64,000 bases of DNA from Clostridium_B lapidicellarium. GTDB lineage: Bacteria; Bacillota; Clostridia; Clostridiales; Clostridiaceae. The stretch spans positions 1-64,000 of the forward strand of contig NZ_JBGFFE010000002.1 of assembly GCF_041224415.1 (NCBI RefSeq). Direction: 5' to 3'. This document shows, piece by piece, positions 25,174 through 33,378 of the stretch. Both the position numbers and the translations under genes were made by a program. The notes beneath the pieces are model-generated. The model saw only the letters and a program-made list of their open reading frames with translations, ran no database searches and was not told the DNA's origin. The stretch's first letter is position 1, and each line of letters begins with the position of its first letter.

Positions 25174-26790
25174 TTACTTATTACTTTTCCAATTTTTTAT
25201 AAAAAGTAACTTATCTTTTGAAAGCTGTAATACCTTATGCTTATTTATTATGCGAGTTGCTTTTTCATCATAAGAACTCAATTTGTCAATAGCAATGAAT
25301 ATTTGTTTTTTACTTTGACTATAAATTGATATGATATTTTCTAAAGCTGCATTTTCAATATTCTTTAATAAAGGTAAATCATGTGCTATGGCTGGTAAAC
25401 ACGTTAATTCCAATAATGCAAGGTCAAATGAAATTAAATTGGCAAAAGCTGTACCTGTTCCTGTATCTCCAGCAGTATTAAACGAATATTTATTTCCATG
25501 AATATTTAACGTTGGTGATCTTCTCCCATCAACATAAATTTGTTTATTTAATTCATACATTCTAACATTTATCTTATTACATATTTCATCCAATGCTTTT
25601 TCTTTTAATTCACTTAAATCAAGATTAGCTTGAGATATAGATGCTTCCAACTGCTTCTTCTTCGTATAATAACCATTTTCATCGCTAAGCTGTTTGATTT
25701 GTGCAACCAAATCAACCACTTCATCCACTGCTAATTTAGGAGCATCTTTAATTGATAGCTTCTGTTCTATTTGCTTATCTATTTCTTTTATCTGATTATC
25801 AAATTTTTTTATTTTTGATTTTAATTCCTTCTCTACTGTCATAAGTTCACTTTTTAAAATTTTAGTTATGTTTTTATGAAATTCTTCAACCTTATTAATT
25901 TGCTCTACATTAAAATTCGGAAAATAATATACAAATTGTTCTAACTCGGCATTGATTTTAACTGGTTTGTTTTTTATATTATTCTGAGTTCGGAGTAATC
26001 TACTACGATGTGTGTTTACTTTAGTAGTAAGCAAGCTTTTTTCACGTTTAAGCTTTAATACTTCTTGTGAGACCATTGACTCTAAATCAAGAGAAGTCAT
26101 TACGATTTCTTTCTTTATTTTTTCTAATCGTATATTTAGTTCAGCAATTTTTTTTTCATTTTTACTAAATAAACTTTTTGTACTTACATTAGGTAAAAAA
26201 TTCTTTTTGGCAGCATTTGTTAAAGTCAATTTATCTTTTTTTAACTTTTCAATTTGCTCCTCATATGCTTTTAATGATTTATATTTATCAAATAATTTTA
26301 GCAAAGCTAATATTGATTTTGGAGCACTTTCTTTCTCAAAATATTGAATTGGCTTTTTTTCAATTAGGTTCTCTTTACCATAAATTCTAAAATATCTTCC
26401 AACAATATTTCTAAATGATAACGATTCTAATTGACACTTATAATTTTTCTGTAACCATGCAGTATATTCTTCTGTTGATATACTTTCTAAAGCTTCAAAT
26501 TTTTCATTGCAAATTGAAACAGACTTATATTCATTTGTACTCCTAATAAAGTAATAATTATGGTTATCGAAATTAAAAATAAATCTAAAATTATGATGTC
26601 CTAACTGTTCTACTACATCGTGGTTTTTATTTATATAATCATTGCCACCAAATATGAAATCAATAATCATAAGCATGGTCGATTTTCCTATTGAATTAGA
26701 AGCAACGTCATCTCCTACAATCGCATTTAATCCTTCATGAAATATAACTTCTTTTTCCAAAAATATATCACAAATTATTTTTTTTAACAT
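25174..26790 (-). CDS. ABC-3C system ATPase, DUF2326-type
   Basis: This 538-aa SMC/RecN-like ATPase has an N-terminal P-loop of the form GDDVASNSIGKST (26-38) and a long central coiled coil (about 160-400). The C-terminal part reads GTAFANLISFDLALLEL (signature-like), LPAIAHDLPLLKNIE (Walker B/D-loop-like) and IFIAIDKLSSYD (His-loop position). This is the DUF2326 layout described for ABC-three-component conflict systems. It overlaps the middle-component gene by 23 nt. It probably senses invading DNA and triggers the HNH protein; that role is inferred. Confidence 0.82.
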   Translation of the reverse strand: MLKKIICDIFLEKEVIFHEGLNAIVGDDVASNSIGKSTMLMIIDFIFGGNDYINKNHDVVEQLGHHNFRFIFNFDNHNYYFIRSTNEYKSVSICNEKFEALESISTEEYTAWLQKNYKCQLESLSFRNIVGRYFRIYGKENLIEKKPIQYFEKESAPKSILALLKLFDKYKSLKAYEEQIEKLKKDKLTLTNAAKKNFLPNVSTKSLFSKNEKKIAELNIRLEKIKKEIVMTSLDLESMVSQEVLKLKREKSLLTTKVNTHRSRLLRTQNNIKNKPVKINAELEQFVYYFPNFNVEQINKVEEFHKNITKILKSELMTVEKELKSKIKKFDNQIKEIDKQIEQKLSIKDAPKLAVDEVVDLVAQIKQLSDENGYYTKKKQLEASISQANLDLSELKEKALDEICNKINVRMYELNKQIYVDGRRSPTLNIHGNKYSFNTAGDTGTGTAFANLISFDLALLELTCLPAIAHDLPLLKNIENAALENIISIYSQSKKQIFIAIDKLSSYDEKATRIINKHKVLQLSKDKLLFIKNWKSNK

Positions 26791-27007
26791 ACTGTATCAC
26801 CTGTAACTCCTCATTATATTCTACCTTCTCAAGAACATATAAAACATCTAAAGCTAACATATATTCATTCAAATCCTTGAAATACTTTTTTACAACTTCA
26901 TATAACTCACTTACTGAATAGTTAGTATCACATATCTTTTCTAAAATATACACTGTTTTTGCAAGAATGCAATCTTGGAAACTTATTAACTTATTAGGCA
27001 ATATCAT
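26768..27007 (-). CDS. ABC-3C middle component
   Basis: This 79-aa helical, winged-helix-like protein (LISFQDCILAKTVYILEKI; SVSELYEVVKKYFKDLNEY) lies between and overlaps both partners: 4 nt with the HNH gene and 23 nt with the ATPase gene. Small middle-component proteins in this position bridge effector and ATPase in ABC-3C systems. Assignment rests mainly on context and size. Confidence 0.72.
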   Translation of the reverse strand: MILPNKLISFQDCILAKTVYILEKICDTNYSVSELYEVVKKYFKDLNEYMLALDVLYVLEKVEYNEELQVIQYVKKNNL

Positions 27008-27765
27008 GAAAACACCTCACAATCTTGTACAAAATATGCAACCACAATTTCGCAGGCTCTCCTTGAATATGAACCTGTTTTTTCGTTTAACCAGTCAACT
27101 AAAGAAGAATATACAAATTCTTGATTAGGATTGATTTGCATGGTTTTACAATAAAAGCTTTTTATTTGAGCTGCTAAGGTATCAAATTTATATGGAGTTA
27201 CTTCATTCATTTCAACAAATATGTTATGGATATAATCAAAATAATCTACCACGTCATTTTTGATAGTACGCTTTATTGCAAAAGGTAATGTATTATTAGC
27301 TTTTTGTTCTATCCTTAAAGATTCATAACTTAAACGAACTAATTCTTCCTCCAAAGATTCATCATTTAAATTTTTCAATATCTCCTTTATTTCTTCCTCT
27401 ATATTAAAAAGTGCATACGTATTTTTTAATTTTGCATCCTGCAACAACTTCTTTTTAAGCCTTACCCATGAACGATATTCTTCTATAGTTCGAGGTGTAT
27501 CAAATTTTTTATGACATATTCTACATACTGCTATGACATTGTCTAAACTATTAATATCTTCACTTAGGCGTTCCTCATTTTCCAGTAATTTTTCTTCCTT
27601 TGGATGTGGATTTGCGGGATATATATGTGCCACTTCAAACATTTTAATAATTTGTCCATTTTTCTTATTACTTAAAGCTTTTCCGCAAATTGGACACCGT
27701 CCATCCACCTCATTAAATAAGAGCATCTTTTCATTATCAGAAAAAATCCTTCGATTATCTCCCAT
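27004..27765 (-). CDS. ABC-3C effector with HNH nuclease domain
   Basis: This protein has about 253 aa. The N-terminal HNH domain, numbered from the upstream GTG at 27774, has CPIC at 27-30, AHIYP with His50, an Asn in LDNVIA, and CRICH at 84-88. A helical C-terminal domain (about 145-253) ends in a conserved-looking YSRRACEIVVAYFVQDCEVF, the likely module that docks to the ABC component. The start is ATG at 27765 after AGGTGG rather than the upstream GTG. First gene of the operon. The likely action is DNA cleavage on activation, giving anti-phage or anti-plasmid immunity; this is inferred. Confidence 0.82.
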   Translation of the reverse strand: MGDNRRIFSDNEKMLLFNEVDGRCPICGKALSNKKNGQIIKMFEVAHIYPANPHPKEEKLLENEERLSEDINSLDNVIAVCRICHKKFDTPRTIEEYRSWVRLKKKLLQDAKLKNTYALFNIEEEIKEILKNLNDESLEEELVRLSYESLRIEQKANNTLPFAIKRTIKNDVVDYFDYIHNIFVEMNEVTPYKFDTLAAQIKSFYCKTMQINPNQEFVYSSLVDWLNEKTGSYSRRACEIVVAYFVQDCEVFS

Positions 27766-27924
27766 ATTTACCACCTGTGCTCATAAAATTACAACTTTAT
27801 TTAATTTTACCACATGGAATTGTAAATGTCGCTTTGTATGCTATATTTAGCTCTATAATTATGGACTAATAGAATATCAATATTATCTTTGTCTATATCT
27901 CAATGTATCCTTTATTGCTTCCAC

Positions 27925-28436
27925 TTTTTCTTCAACTTCAAAGTGATTTTCACCAAATATCACTACAATATCATTTGATCTCTGAATATCAGAATAAAGA
28001 TCATAGCTGCGAGAAAAGATAGACATACAACTATTTTAACCTACGCTATTCAATCTTTTCTTCTCCTGCATACTCCAGATTTCCAAATGTCTTTTCCATG
28101 CTCTGAATAACATATTTTACCATATACTTTAACCTCTTTTCATTTTTATTTATAATAGTTAAATTGTAATTGTCTACTTATTCTGCTAGATGAAGCATAC
28201 CTTCCTGCCCGTTCTTTATCAAGGGCAAGCTTACATGCTTCACACCTTTGACAAAGCCCGGTCAAAAAGGTAAATAGCAGATAAGCAGAATAAGACAACA
28301 TTATACTAACTATTTCATAATTTTAAATGGTGGAGAACATGATTTCTTTTTGTAATTTAAATACAACAATATAGGCACCATTACCACTTCCTTTTTAATT
28401 TGGATATAAAAATAGACGTTCATTTCTGAACGTCTA
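27925..28436 (-). pseudogene. Decayed second copy of the ICE leading end and orf23
   Basis: This stretch aligns by eye with 24,570-25,104. The orf23 part (27,925-28,130) keeps segments such as CTCCAGATTTCCAAATGTC and CATATACTTTAACCTCTTTT but has small deletions, a lost ATG and frame breaks. The upstream hairpin region is better kept, including CAAGGGCAAGCTTAC and the terminal GACGTTCA-tttc-TGAACG hairpin. Similarity stops at about 28,436 at the same point as in copy A. It is either the end of an older related ICE or a duplication created when the ABC-3C genes arrived. Confidence 0.72.
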
Positions 28437-28489
28437 AAAATAAAGAAGAAGAAAACCATTTTTATTTAATATCCCATCCCTTATAAACC

Positions 28490-28678
28490 TTATTTTATTG
28501 TATCCCCACACTCTATATCAACTACTACTGAAACATTAATATAATTTTTTATCTCTTTATTTCGGCTTTTATCACTATTTTCTATAAACACGATATGTTT
28601 GAGAAAGTGCTTAAAATCAAGGATTTCTACATATCTTTCCTTTGTAGCGAAACTATAGTCTCCACATGCATGAAGCTG
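28490..28678 (-). pseudogene. 3' fragment of an unrecognised gene
   Basis: An open frame of 63 codons with no start codon or ribosome site ends in a proper stop. Its reading (GDYSFATKERYVEILDF, then a lysine-rich stretch and INVSVVVDIECGDTIK) looks like a real protein C-terminus. The upstream boundary is an in-frame stop at 28679-28681. It lies immediately right of the decayed ICE end, so it may be a truncated neighbour gene. Confidence 0.45.
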
Positions 28679-28770
28679 TTATATAAGGTAAAAAGGAAAC
28701 AGTCTATTTTTATTCTAAAATTAATCATGCATCATATAATAACTAATTTTAGCTTATCAACTACTTAAAG

Positions 28771-28977
28771 TCAGTCATTATAATATTCTGCAATATCTTC
28801 CCAGCCTTCTTGTTCTTCATCATCCATATCAAGTTCATCTATGGGAATGCATTCATATTCAGCATACTTTTTCTTTCTAATACATCTTCCACAAAGGTCA
28901 ATAGTTTCAACACCACTTAAGTACACTTTATATTTAGCCTTATATTTTTCACATTCTTCACATAAATTAAAATCCAT
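28771..28977 (-). CDS. Small double-CxxC protein
   Basis: This 68-aa protein has two CxxC knuckles (C6-EE-C9 and C29-GR-C32) that could form one zinc ribbon, followed by a very acidic tail (DELDMDDEEQEGWEDI). ATG after AGGAGAGC. It is 27 nt downstream of the next gene and probably cotranscribed. Not recognised as a named family; a small zinc-binding adaptor is possible. Confidence 0.6.
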   Translation of the reverse strand: MDFNLCEECEKYKAKYKVYLSGVETIDLCGRCIRKKKYAEYECIPIDELDMDDEEQEGWEDIAEYYND

Positions 28978-29004
28978 ATGCAGCTCTCCTTTTATTTACA
29001 ATTT

Positions 29005-29430
29005 TTATAATGCAATACGAATATCATTAACTGATAAAACTACTACATTAACAAGAGTATTTTTCAAAGCCTTATTTTTATTATCATAATATCTTTTCAC
29101 CATTCCTCTTATTTTTATAAAATCGTTTTGTTTAATCTGAAACCATATTGGATTATAGTACCACGTTCCACTCCAAAAATAGATACCAGCCTTATTTAAC
29201 CATATATGACTAAATGTATAGCTTTCTCCACTACCATCCTCAAAATAAACGTTCTCCATTAAAACATGTATATTATCTATTCCTGTTTTTTTATCGCGAC
29301 CTAATCGGATAAACTTTCCTTCTAATTCAATAGTTTGATTTACATATACATCTAATGCAGCGAACCTATCCAAAGCTGTTCTTTCGATCATTGAATTCCA
29401 TTGTTTTACTGTTGGCATTTTAAATTCCAT
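29005..29430 (-). CDS. Unrecognised protein, possible OB-fold
   Basis: This 141-aa protein is rich in beta-strand pattern: QTIELEGKFIRLGR, IHVLMENVYFEDG, DFIKIRGMVKRYYD and LVNVVVLSVNDIRI. That order resembles a single-strand-binding OB-fold, but no motif is decisive. No signal peptide or membrane segment. ATG after AGGAAGTG. It follows the HTH gene by 21 nt and precedes the double-CxxC gene, forming a three-gene accessory unit. Confidence 0.6.
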   Translation of the reverse strand: MEFKMPTVKQWNSMIERTALDRFAALDVYVNQTIELEGKFIRLGRDKKTGIDNIHVLMENVYFEDGSGESYTFSHIWLNKAGIYFWSGTWYYNPIWFQIKQNDFIKIRGMVKRYYDNKNKALKNTLVNVVVLSVNDIRIAL

Positions 29431-29451
29431 AAAAATTCACTTCCTTATATA

Positions 29452-30441
29452 TTAATTATTTTTCAAAAAGTCCATTAGACTACATATTTTATAGCCCCCA
29501 CCATTATTTAAATTGACCTCTCGTCCTGTTAAGCTTAAGCTTAATGATGTACACTCTTTTGTAATAATTTTTGTTATCAAATCATGAATGTTATTAATTG
29601 CTGATAATATTCTATATGAGTTTTCTTGAGAAAATACAATTACATTATTTATATTATTTTTTAAGATCTCATTAATAATAAGCTCTATTTCATCTTTACA
29701 ATTGTAATTACTTTTCATTCTAGATAAACAATTAGCATCATTTAAGTAATTAACAATTTCTAATGCCTTTAATCCATTTTGATACAGCCTATATTCTTTT
29801 GAGATCCTTGTGTTTTGAATAATATCAATTGTAAAATTAGAAATTTTAATTTTTCTATTTTTCTTTAAAATAATTTCTACTAATTGAATAAAAAATTCTT
29901 CTGCATTATCATGTAGCAGAAAATCTGAAGTAACATATATATGATACTTATCTATTATTTTTCTTATTGTTAATTTATTATAATCAATTAATTCATCTTT
30001 CTCTTTCTCATTTTCCGATATCTCATATTGAAATGTCTTTAACCAAATATCTATATACCTAAATTCTGTTTTCTGTAAATCCATTTCAAAAAAGAATGGA
30101 TCCATTAATTGAGTGCGCTTTCTTAAGTTTTCATCATTCCACAAATCACCAAGAAAATATTGATCAAATTTTTGTATATAATCCTTTAAATTATCGTAAT
30201 CATATCTATTAGTATATAAAAATTGCTCCATTAATGTTAAAATCGACATTAGCAAAGTATTGCTAGTATTATCAGTTATTCCATCGATCTCCCCAAATCT
30301 TGATAATGTTTGACGTGTAATACCTAAAATTCTAGAAAGACTTTCTTCATTCTTATAACCCATTATCTTTCTTATTTTTTTAAAATTTTTCCTTATTCCA
30401 CTTTTTAATTTTATCCTCACTTTTTGCCACATACTTGTCAT
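29452..30441 (-). CDS. HTH protein with possible PIN-like domain
   Basis: This 329-aa protein has a helix-turn-helix at 31-49 (NEESLSRILGITRQTLSRF). After a helical linker, residues 165-285 suggest a PIN-like nuclease fold: strand IYVTSDFLL with Asp173, an acidic pair at Asp250-Glu251, and a late strand VIVFSQEN. The last acidic position is not obvious, so activity is uncertain. A regulator-nuclease fusion of the toxin or abortive-infection kind is possible but unproven. ATG follows GGAG with 9 nt spacing. The DNA is strongly AT-rich. Confidence 0.55.
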   Translation of the reverse strand: MTSMWQKVRIKLKSGIRKNFKKIRKIMGYKNEESLSRILGITRQTLSRFGEIDGITDNTSNTLLMSILTLMEQFLYTNRYDYDNLKDYIQKFDQYFLGDLWNDENLRKRTQLMDPFFFEMDLQKTEFRYIDIWLKTFQYEISENEKEKDELIDYNKLTIRKIIDKYHIYVTSDFLLHDNAEEFFIQLVEIILKKNRKIKISNFTIDIIQNTRISKEYRLYQNGLKALEIVNYLNDANCLSRMKSNYNCKDEIELIINEILKNNINNVIVFSQENSYRILSAINNIHDLITKIITKECTSLSLSLTGREVNLNNGGGYKICSLMDFLKNN

Positions 30442-30562
30442 AATAGTCTATCTCCGCATTATTAAATAAGTTTTTAAAACTACCTTTGATAAAATTATAT
30501 AACACATTTGTAACATTTTCTATTACACTTTTAAATATATTTTTTGTTAAATTTTTTAACAT
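30380..30562 (-). CDS. Possible 60-aa basic protein upstream of the HTH gene
   Basis: The ORF overlaps the HTH gene by 62 nt and is lysine- and asparagine-rich (start MLKNLTKNIFKSVIE). No good ribosome site precedes its ATG. It might be a coupled leader ORF or chance in AT-rich DNA. Confidence 0.28.
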   Translation of the reverse strand: MLKNLTKNIFKSVIENVTNVLYNFIKGSFKNLFNNAEIDYYDKYVAKSEDKIKKWNKEKF

Positions 30563-30789
30563 TATTTATTAATATTACTTTGAATTTAAATATTTTCTCA
30601 TCAAACTCTAACAAATTTCATACTGCTTTATAGTTTAATTTTACCTACTCTTTATTTATATATTTATTATAATATCTATAACTCAATCAAACTTATCAAG
30701 TTAACCTGCCAATCTATTTTTTCTTCTAAACTTACTATCATATATTAAATCTATTTTTTGTTTACGTTATTTTTGCTCTTTAACTTCAA
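30563..30789. other. AT-rich spacer
   Basis: Low-complexity AT-rich DNA with no frame longer than about 20 codons and no clear hairpin. It probably holds the promoter of the HTH unit. Confidence 0.4.
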
Positions 30790-31629
30790 TTATCCTTTAT
30801 TTAAACTCGGCAATGTCTTTTCTAAATATTCCTGCCAATATCCCTCATCATCTCCTTCCAAACTATGAAGCCAATGATACATCATCAAAATTTCAAATTC
30901 TTGTTTTCTTCCTCTAGTAAATGACTTCTTTGGCATTTTCCTATAAAGTGAATCAAGATTGAATAGGTTACTTTTTTGCTTTATATCATAATCATATTTT
31001 CTAAAATTATATTGACTTTTTCTTCTATGAGTTGACGGCCACAAATCTTCATTTTCATAAAAATAATAAGCCCAATTATAAGTAAATACTAAAACATTAA
31101 CCTGATGTTTTAACCAAGTTTGCTTAATCCAATCGTCTATTTCCTCTGAAATAAATAAATTTTCAAATTCTTCATCTGGTTCACTCATCACCCTATGATA
31201 CTCTTTTATAAATAAAAATAGCATTTCTGTTTGATCCTTAAGAAAAGGAAATCTCTTTATTAATTTTGAATAGCAATCATATGATAAACTTCTAAATTCT
31301 TTATCTGAATTATATAGGAAAAAGAATGTATCCTGCTTCAGCATATTACCAATGTTTCTATTCATAACCTTTCCATATTCAGCATATATACCTACTAACC
31401 ATTCTCTCACCTCTTGATCATAATCCTTTAACTGCCGGCGATACTTATCTAATTTTTCATCCTTCAAAGCTGTCTTTTCCTCTGCCTCTGAGATATTTAA
31501 ATAATTGTTAAAGTATTCAAAAACATAATTAACACAGGTTCTTATATTTTCAATACGTACATTAATATCAAATTCATTAATTTTATCCTCTTTTTTTCTT
31601 CTTGCAATATATTCTTCAATAGTAATCAT
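30790..31629 (-). CDS. Unrecognised 279-aa protein next to the prophage recombinases
   Basis: A mostly helical soluble protein with many charged and aromatic residues (VFTYNWAYYFYENEDLWPS; FEILMMYHWLHSLEGDDEGYW). No membrane segment, Cys cluster or known catalytic motif is visible. ATG after GAGGTGTTAG. It lies 134 nt beyond the last recombinase gene, where lysogenic-conversion or defence genes, or a bacterial flank, would be found. I cannot assign a family. Confidence 0.65.
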   Translation of the reverse strand: MITIEEYIARRKKEDKINEFDINVRIENIRTCVNYVFEYFNNYLNISEAEEKTALKDEKLDKYRRQLKDYDQEVREWLVGIYAEYGKVMNRNIGNMLKQDTFFFLYNSDKEFRSLSYDCYSKLIKRFPFLKDQTEMLFLFIKEYHRVMSEPDEEFENLFISEEIDDWIKQTWLKHQVNVLVFTYNWAYYFYENEDLWPSTHRRKSQYNFRKYDYDIKQKSNLFNLDSLYRKMPKKSFTRGRKQEFEILMMYHWLHSLEGDDEGYWQEYLEKTLPSLNKG

Positions 31630-31762
31630 ACTAACACCTCGTAAACAGCTAATACATGTAAATTTTTATTTTTATACCTTTAATTATAACTATCTAACAT
31701 TTTAGTAACCACAGCAAAAATGAAAAAATTCATTAAAGTACTTGTGATCTATGCTGATTTTC

Positions 31763-33364
31763 CTACAATATTTCTTTTACAACAACACCACTTTTGTAAA
31801 TAAATTCAACTTCGACCAAACTTATTACTTTTATCTTATCAACAATCTGTGTGAAAAGCTCTCTATCAAAATCCTTAATAATACCTTGTCTACCTCTTAA
31901 AATCCTTTCAATTTCTTTTACTTTCTGAATACCCTTTTTCTTTATTAAGTCTATATTATCAAACCTTACCTTCTTTTCTTTCAACTGTTTTATTTCTTCT
32001 TCAAGCCTTTCATATTCCTCATCATAAATCTGATTATCCAAACTACTTCTTACATTTAGTCTTACCAGATTCATCATCTGCTCCTTCAATTCTTCCAGCC
32101 TTTCATTTATTGTTTTAAGCTCACTTCTATCTTCTTTACTTTCTGATACCCTATTTATATTTTCCATCATAGTTTTAACAAAAGCTTCCTTATTCTCAAT
32201 GATTTTATTTATAGATCTTACAAATGCAGCTTTTAGTTTTTCTTCCGATACTGCCTTCATACTGCACGCTTTTAACCCATTATCAATATGATTGGCACAA
32301 AGCCATACATATTTTTTATATTTTTCACCTGGTCCCCACATTTTTCTTCTGAATTTACTGCCGCAGTTGCCGCATATTATCCTTCCTGAAAAGGCATATT
32401 TATTGGTATATCTGCTTTTAGTTTTCTCTGAATATCCAACAAGTGATGCCCTTCTTTTTATTTCTTCCTGAACCATTTGAAACATTTCTTTTGGTATTAT
32501 TGCCGGATGGCTGTCTTCAACATAATACTGCTGAACTTCACCTTTATTCTTCACCCTTTTATGTGTTAAAAAATCTGTAGTTATAGTTTTTTGAAGAAGC
32601 GCATCTCCAGAATACTTCTCATTTCTTAATATCTTCTGAATCGTTGAATCATGCCACTTTCTTCCTCCTGCACCTGTCAAAATATTATCTTTTTCAAGGT
32701 CTTTTCCTATAGCCCTTATACCTTTTCCTTCAAGATATTCTTTATATATACGCCTGACTATTTTAGCCTGTTCCTCATTTATAATAAGCTCGCCATTTTC
32801 ATCTTTATCATAGCCCAAAAATCTTTTATGGTTGACTCTTACTTTTCCCTGCTGAAATCTTCTAACTATACCCCACCTGCTGTTTTCCGAAATATTCCTT
32901 GACTCATCTTGCGCAAGGGAAGATAGAATGGTAAGCAAAACTTCTCCTTTTGAATCCAGTGTATCAATATTTTCTTTTTCAAAATACACACCTATTCCTT
33001 TGTCTCTTAAAAGCCTTACATATTTAAGACAATCCAGTGTATTACGGGCAAATCTTGAAATTGATTTTGTAATGATCATATCAAACTTACCTGCAAGTGC
33101 CTCATCAATCATTCTTTTAAATTCTGTCCTATGTTTTGTATTTGTACCAGTTATACCTTCATCAGCAAAAATTCCTGCAAACTCATATTCCGGCTTGCTT
33201 CTAATATAGCTTTCATAGTAAGTTACCTGAGCTTCATAACTTGTGAGCTGCTCATCAGTATCCGTACTTACCCTGCAGTAAGCACATACTCTTTTCTTCT
33301 TTTTATCTTCAATACCATTTATTACCTGTACCTGTTTTGCAGGTATCACAGAAACCTTTGGCAT
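31763..33364 (-). CDS. Large serine recombinase B of the prophage
   Basis: This 533-aa protein has a resolvase domain with catalytic Ser33 (AYCRVSTDTDEQ) and SRFARN. It then has a recombinase domain (about 190-300), a zinc ribbon (CGNCGSKFRRK with a later WLCANH...CSMKA) and a coiled-coil C-terminus. It is clearly paralogous to the next gene (549 aa), 14 nt upstream. It is likely half of a two-subunit integrase, with this tandem arrangement recalling ccrA/ccrB. It is the last gene at this end of the prophage, so the attachment site is probably near 31,630-31,760. Confidence 0.92.
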   Translation of the reverse strand: MPKVSVIPAKQVQVINGIEDKKKKRVCAYCRVSTDTDEQLTSYEAQVTYYESYIRSKPEYEFAGIFADEGITGTNTKHRTEFKRMIDEALAGKFDMIITKSISRFARNTLDCLKYVRLLRDKGIGVYFEKENIDTLDSKGEVLLTILSSLAQDESRNISENSRWGIVRRFQQGKVRVNHKRFLGYDKDENGELIINEEQAKIVRRIYKEYLEGKGIRAIGKDLEKDNILTGAGGRKWHDSTIQKILRNEKYSGDALLQKTITTDFLTHKRVKNKGEVQQYYVEDSHPAIIPKEMFQMVQEEIKRRASLVGYSEKTKSRYTNKYAFSGRIICGNCGSKFRRKMWGPGEKYKKYVWLCANHIDNGLKACSMKAVSEEKLKAAFVRSINKIIENKEAFVKTMMENINRVSESKEDRSELKTINERLEELKEQMMNLVRLNVRSSLDNQIYDEEYERLEEEIKQLKEKKVRFDNIDLIKKKGIQKVKEIERILRGRQGIIKDFDRELFTQIVDKIKVISLVEVEFIYKSGVVVKEIL

Positions 33365-33378
33365 AAAATTTTCCCCCT

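Noticed and set aside
31630..31762. Prophage attachment site beside the recombinases
   Set aside because: The location is plausible, but the other prophage end is outside the window so no repeat can be compared.
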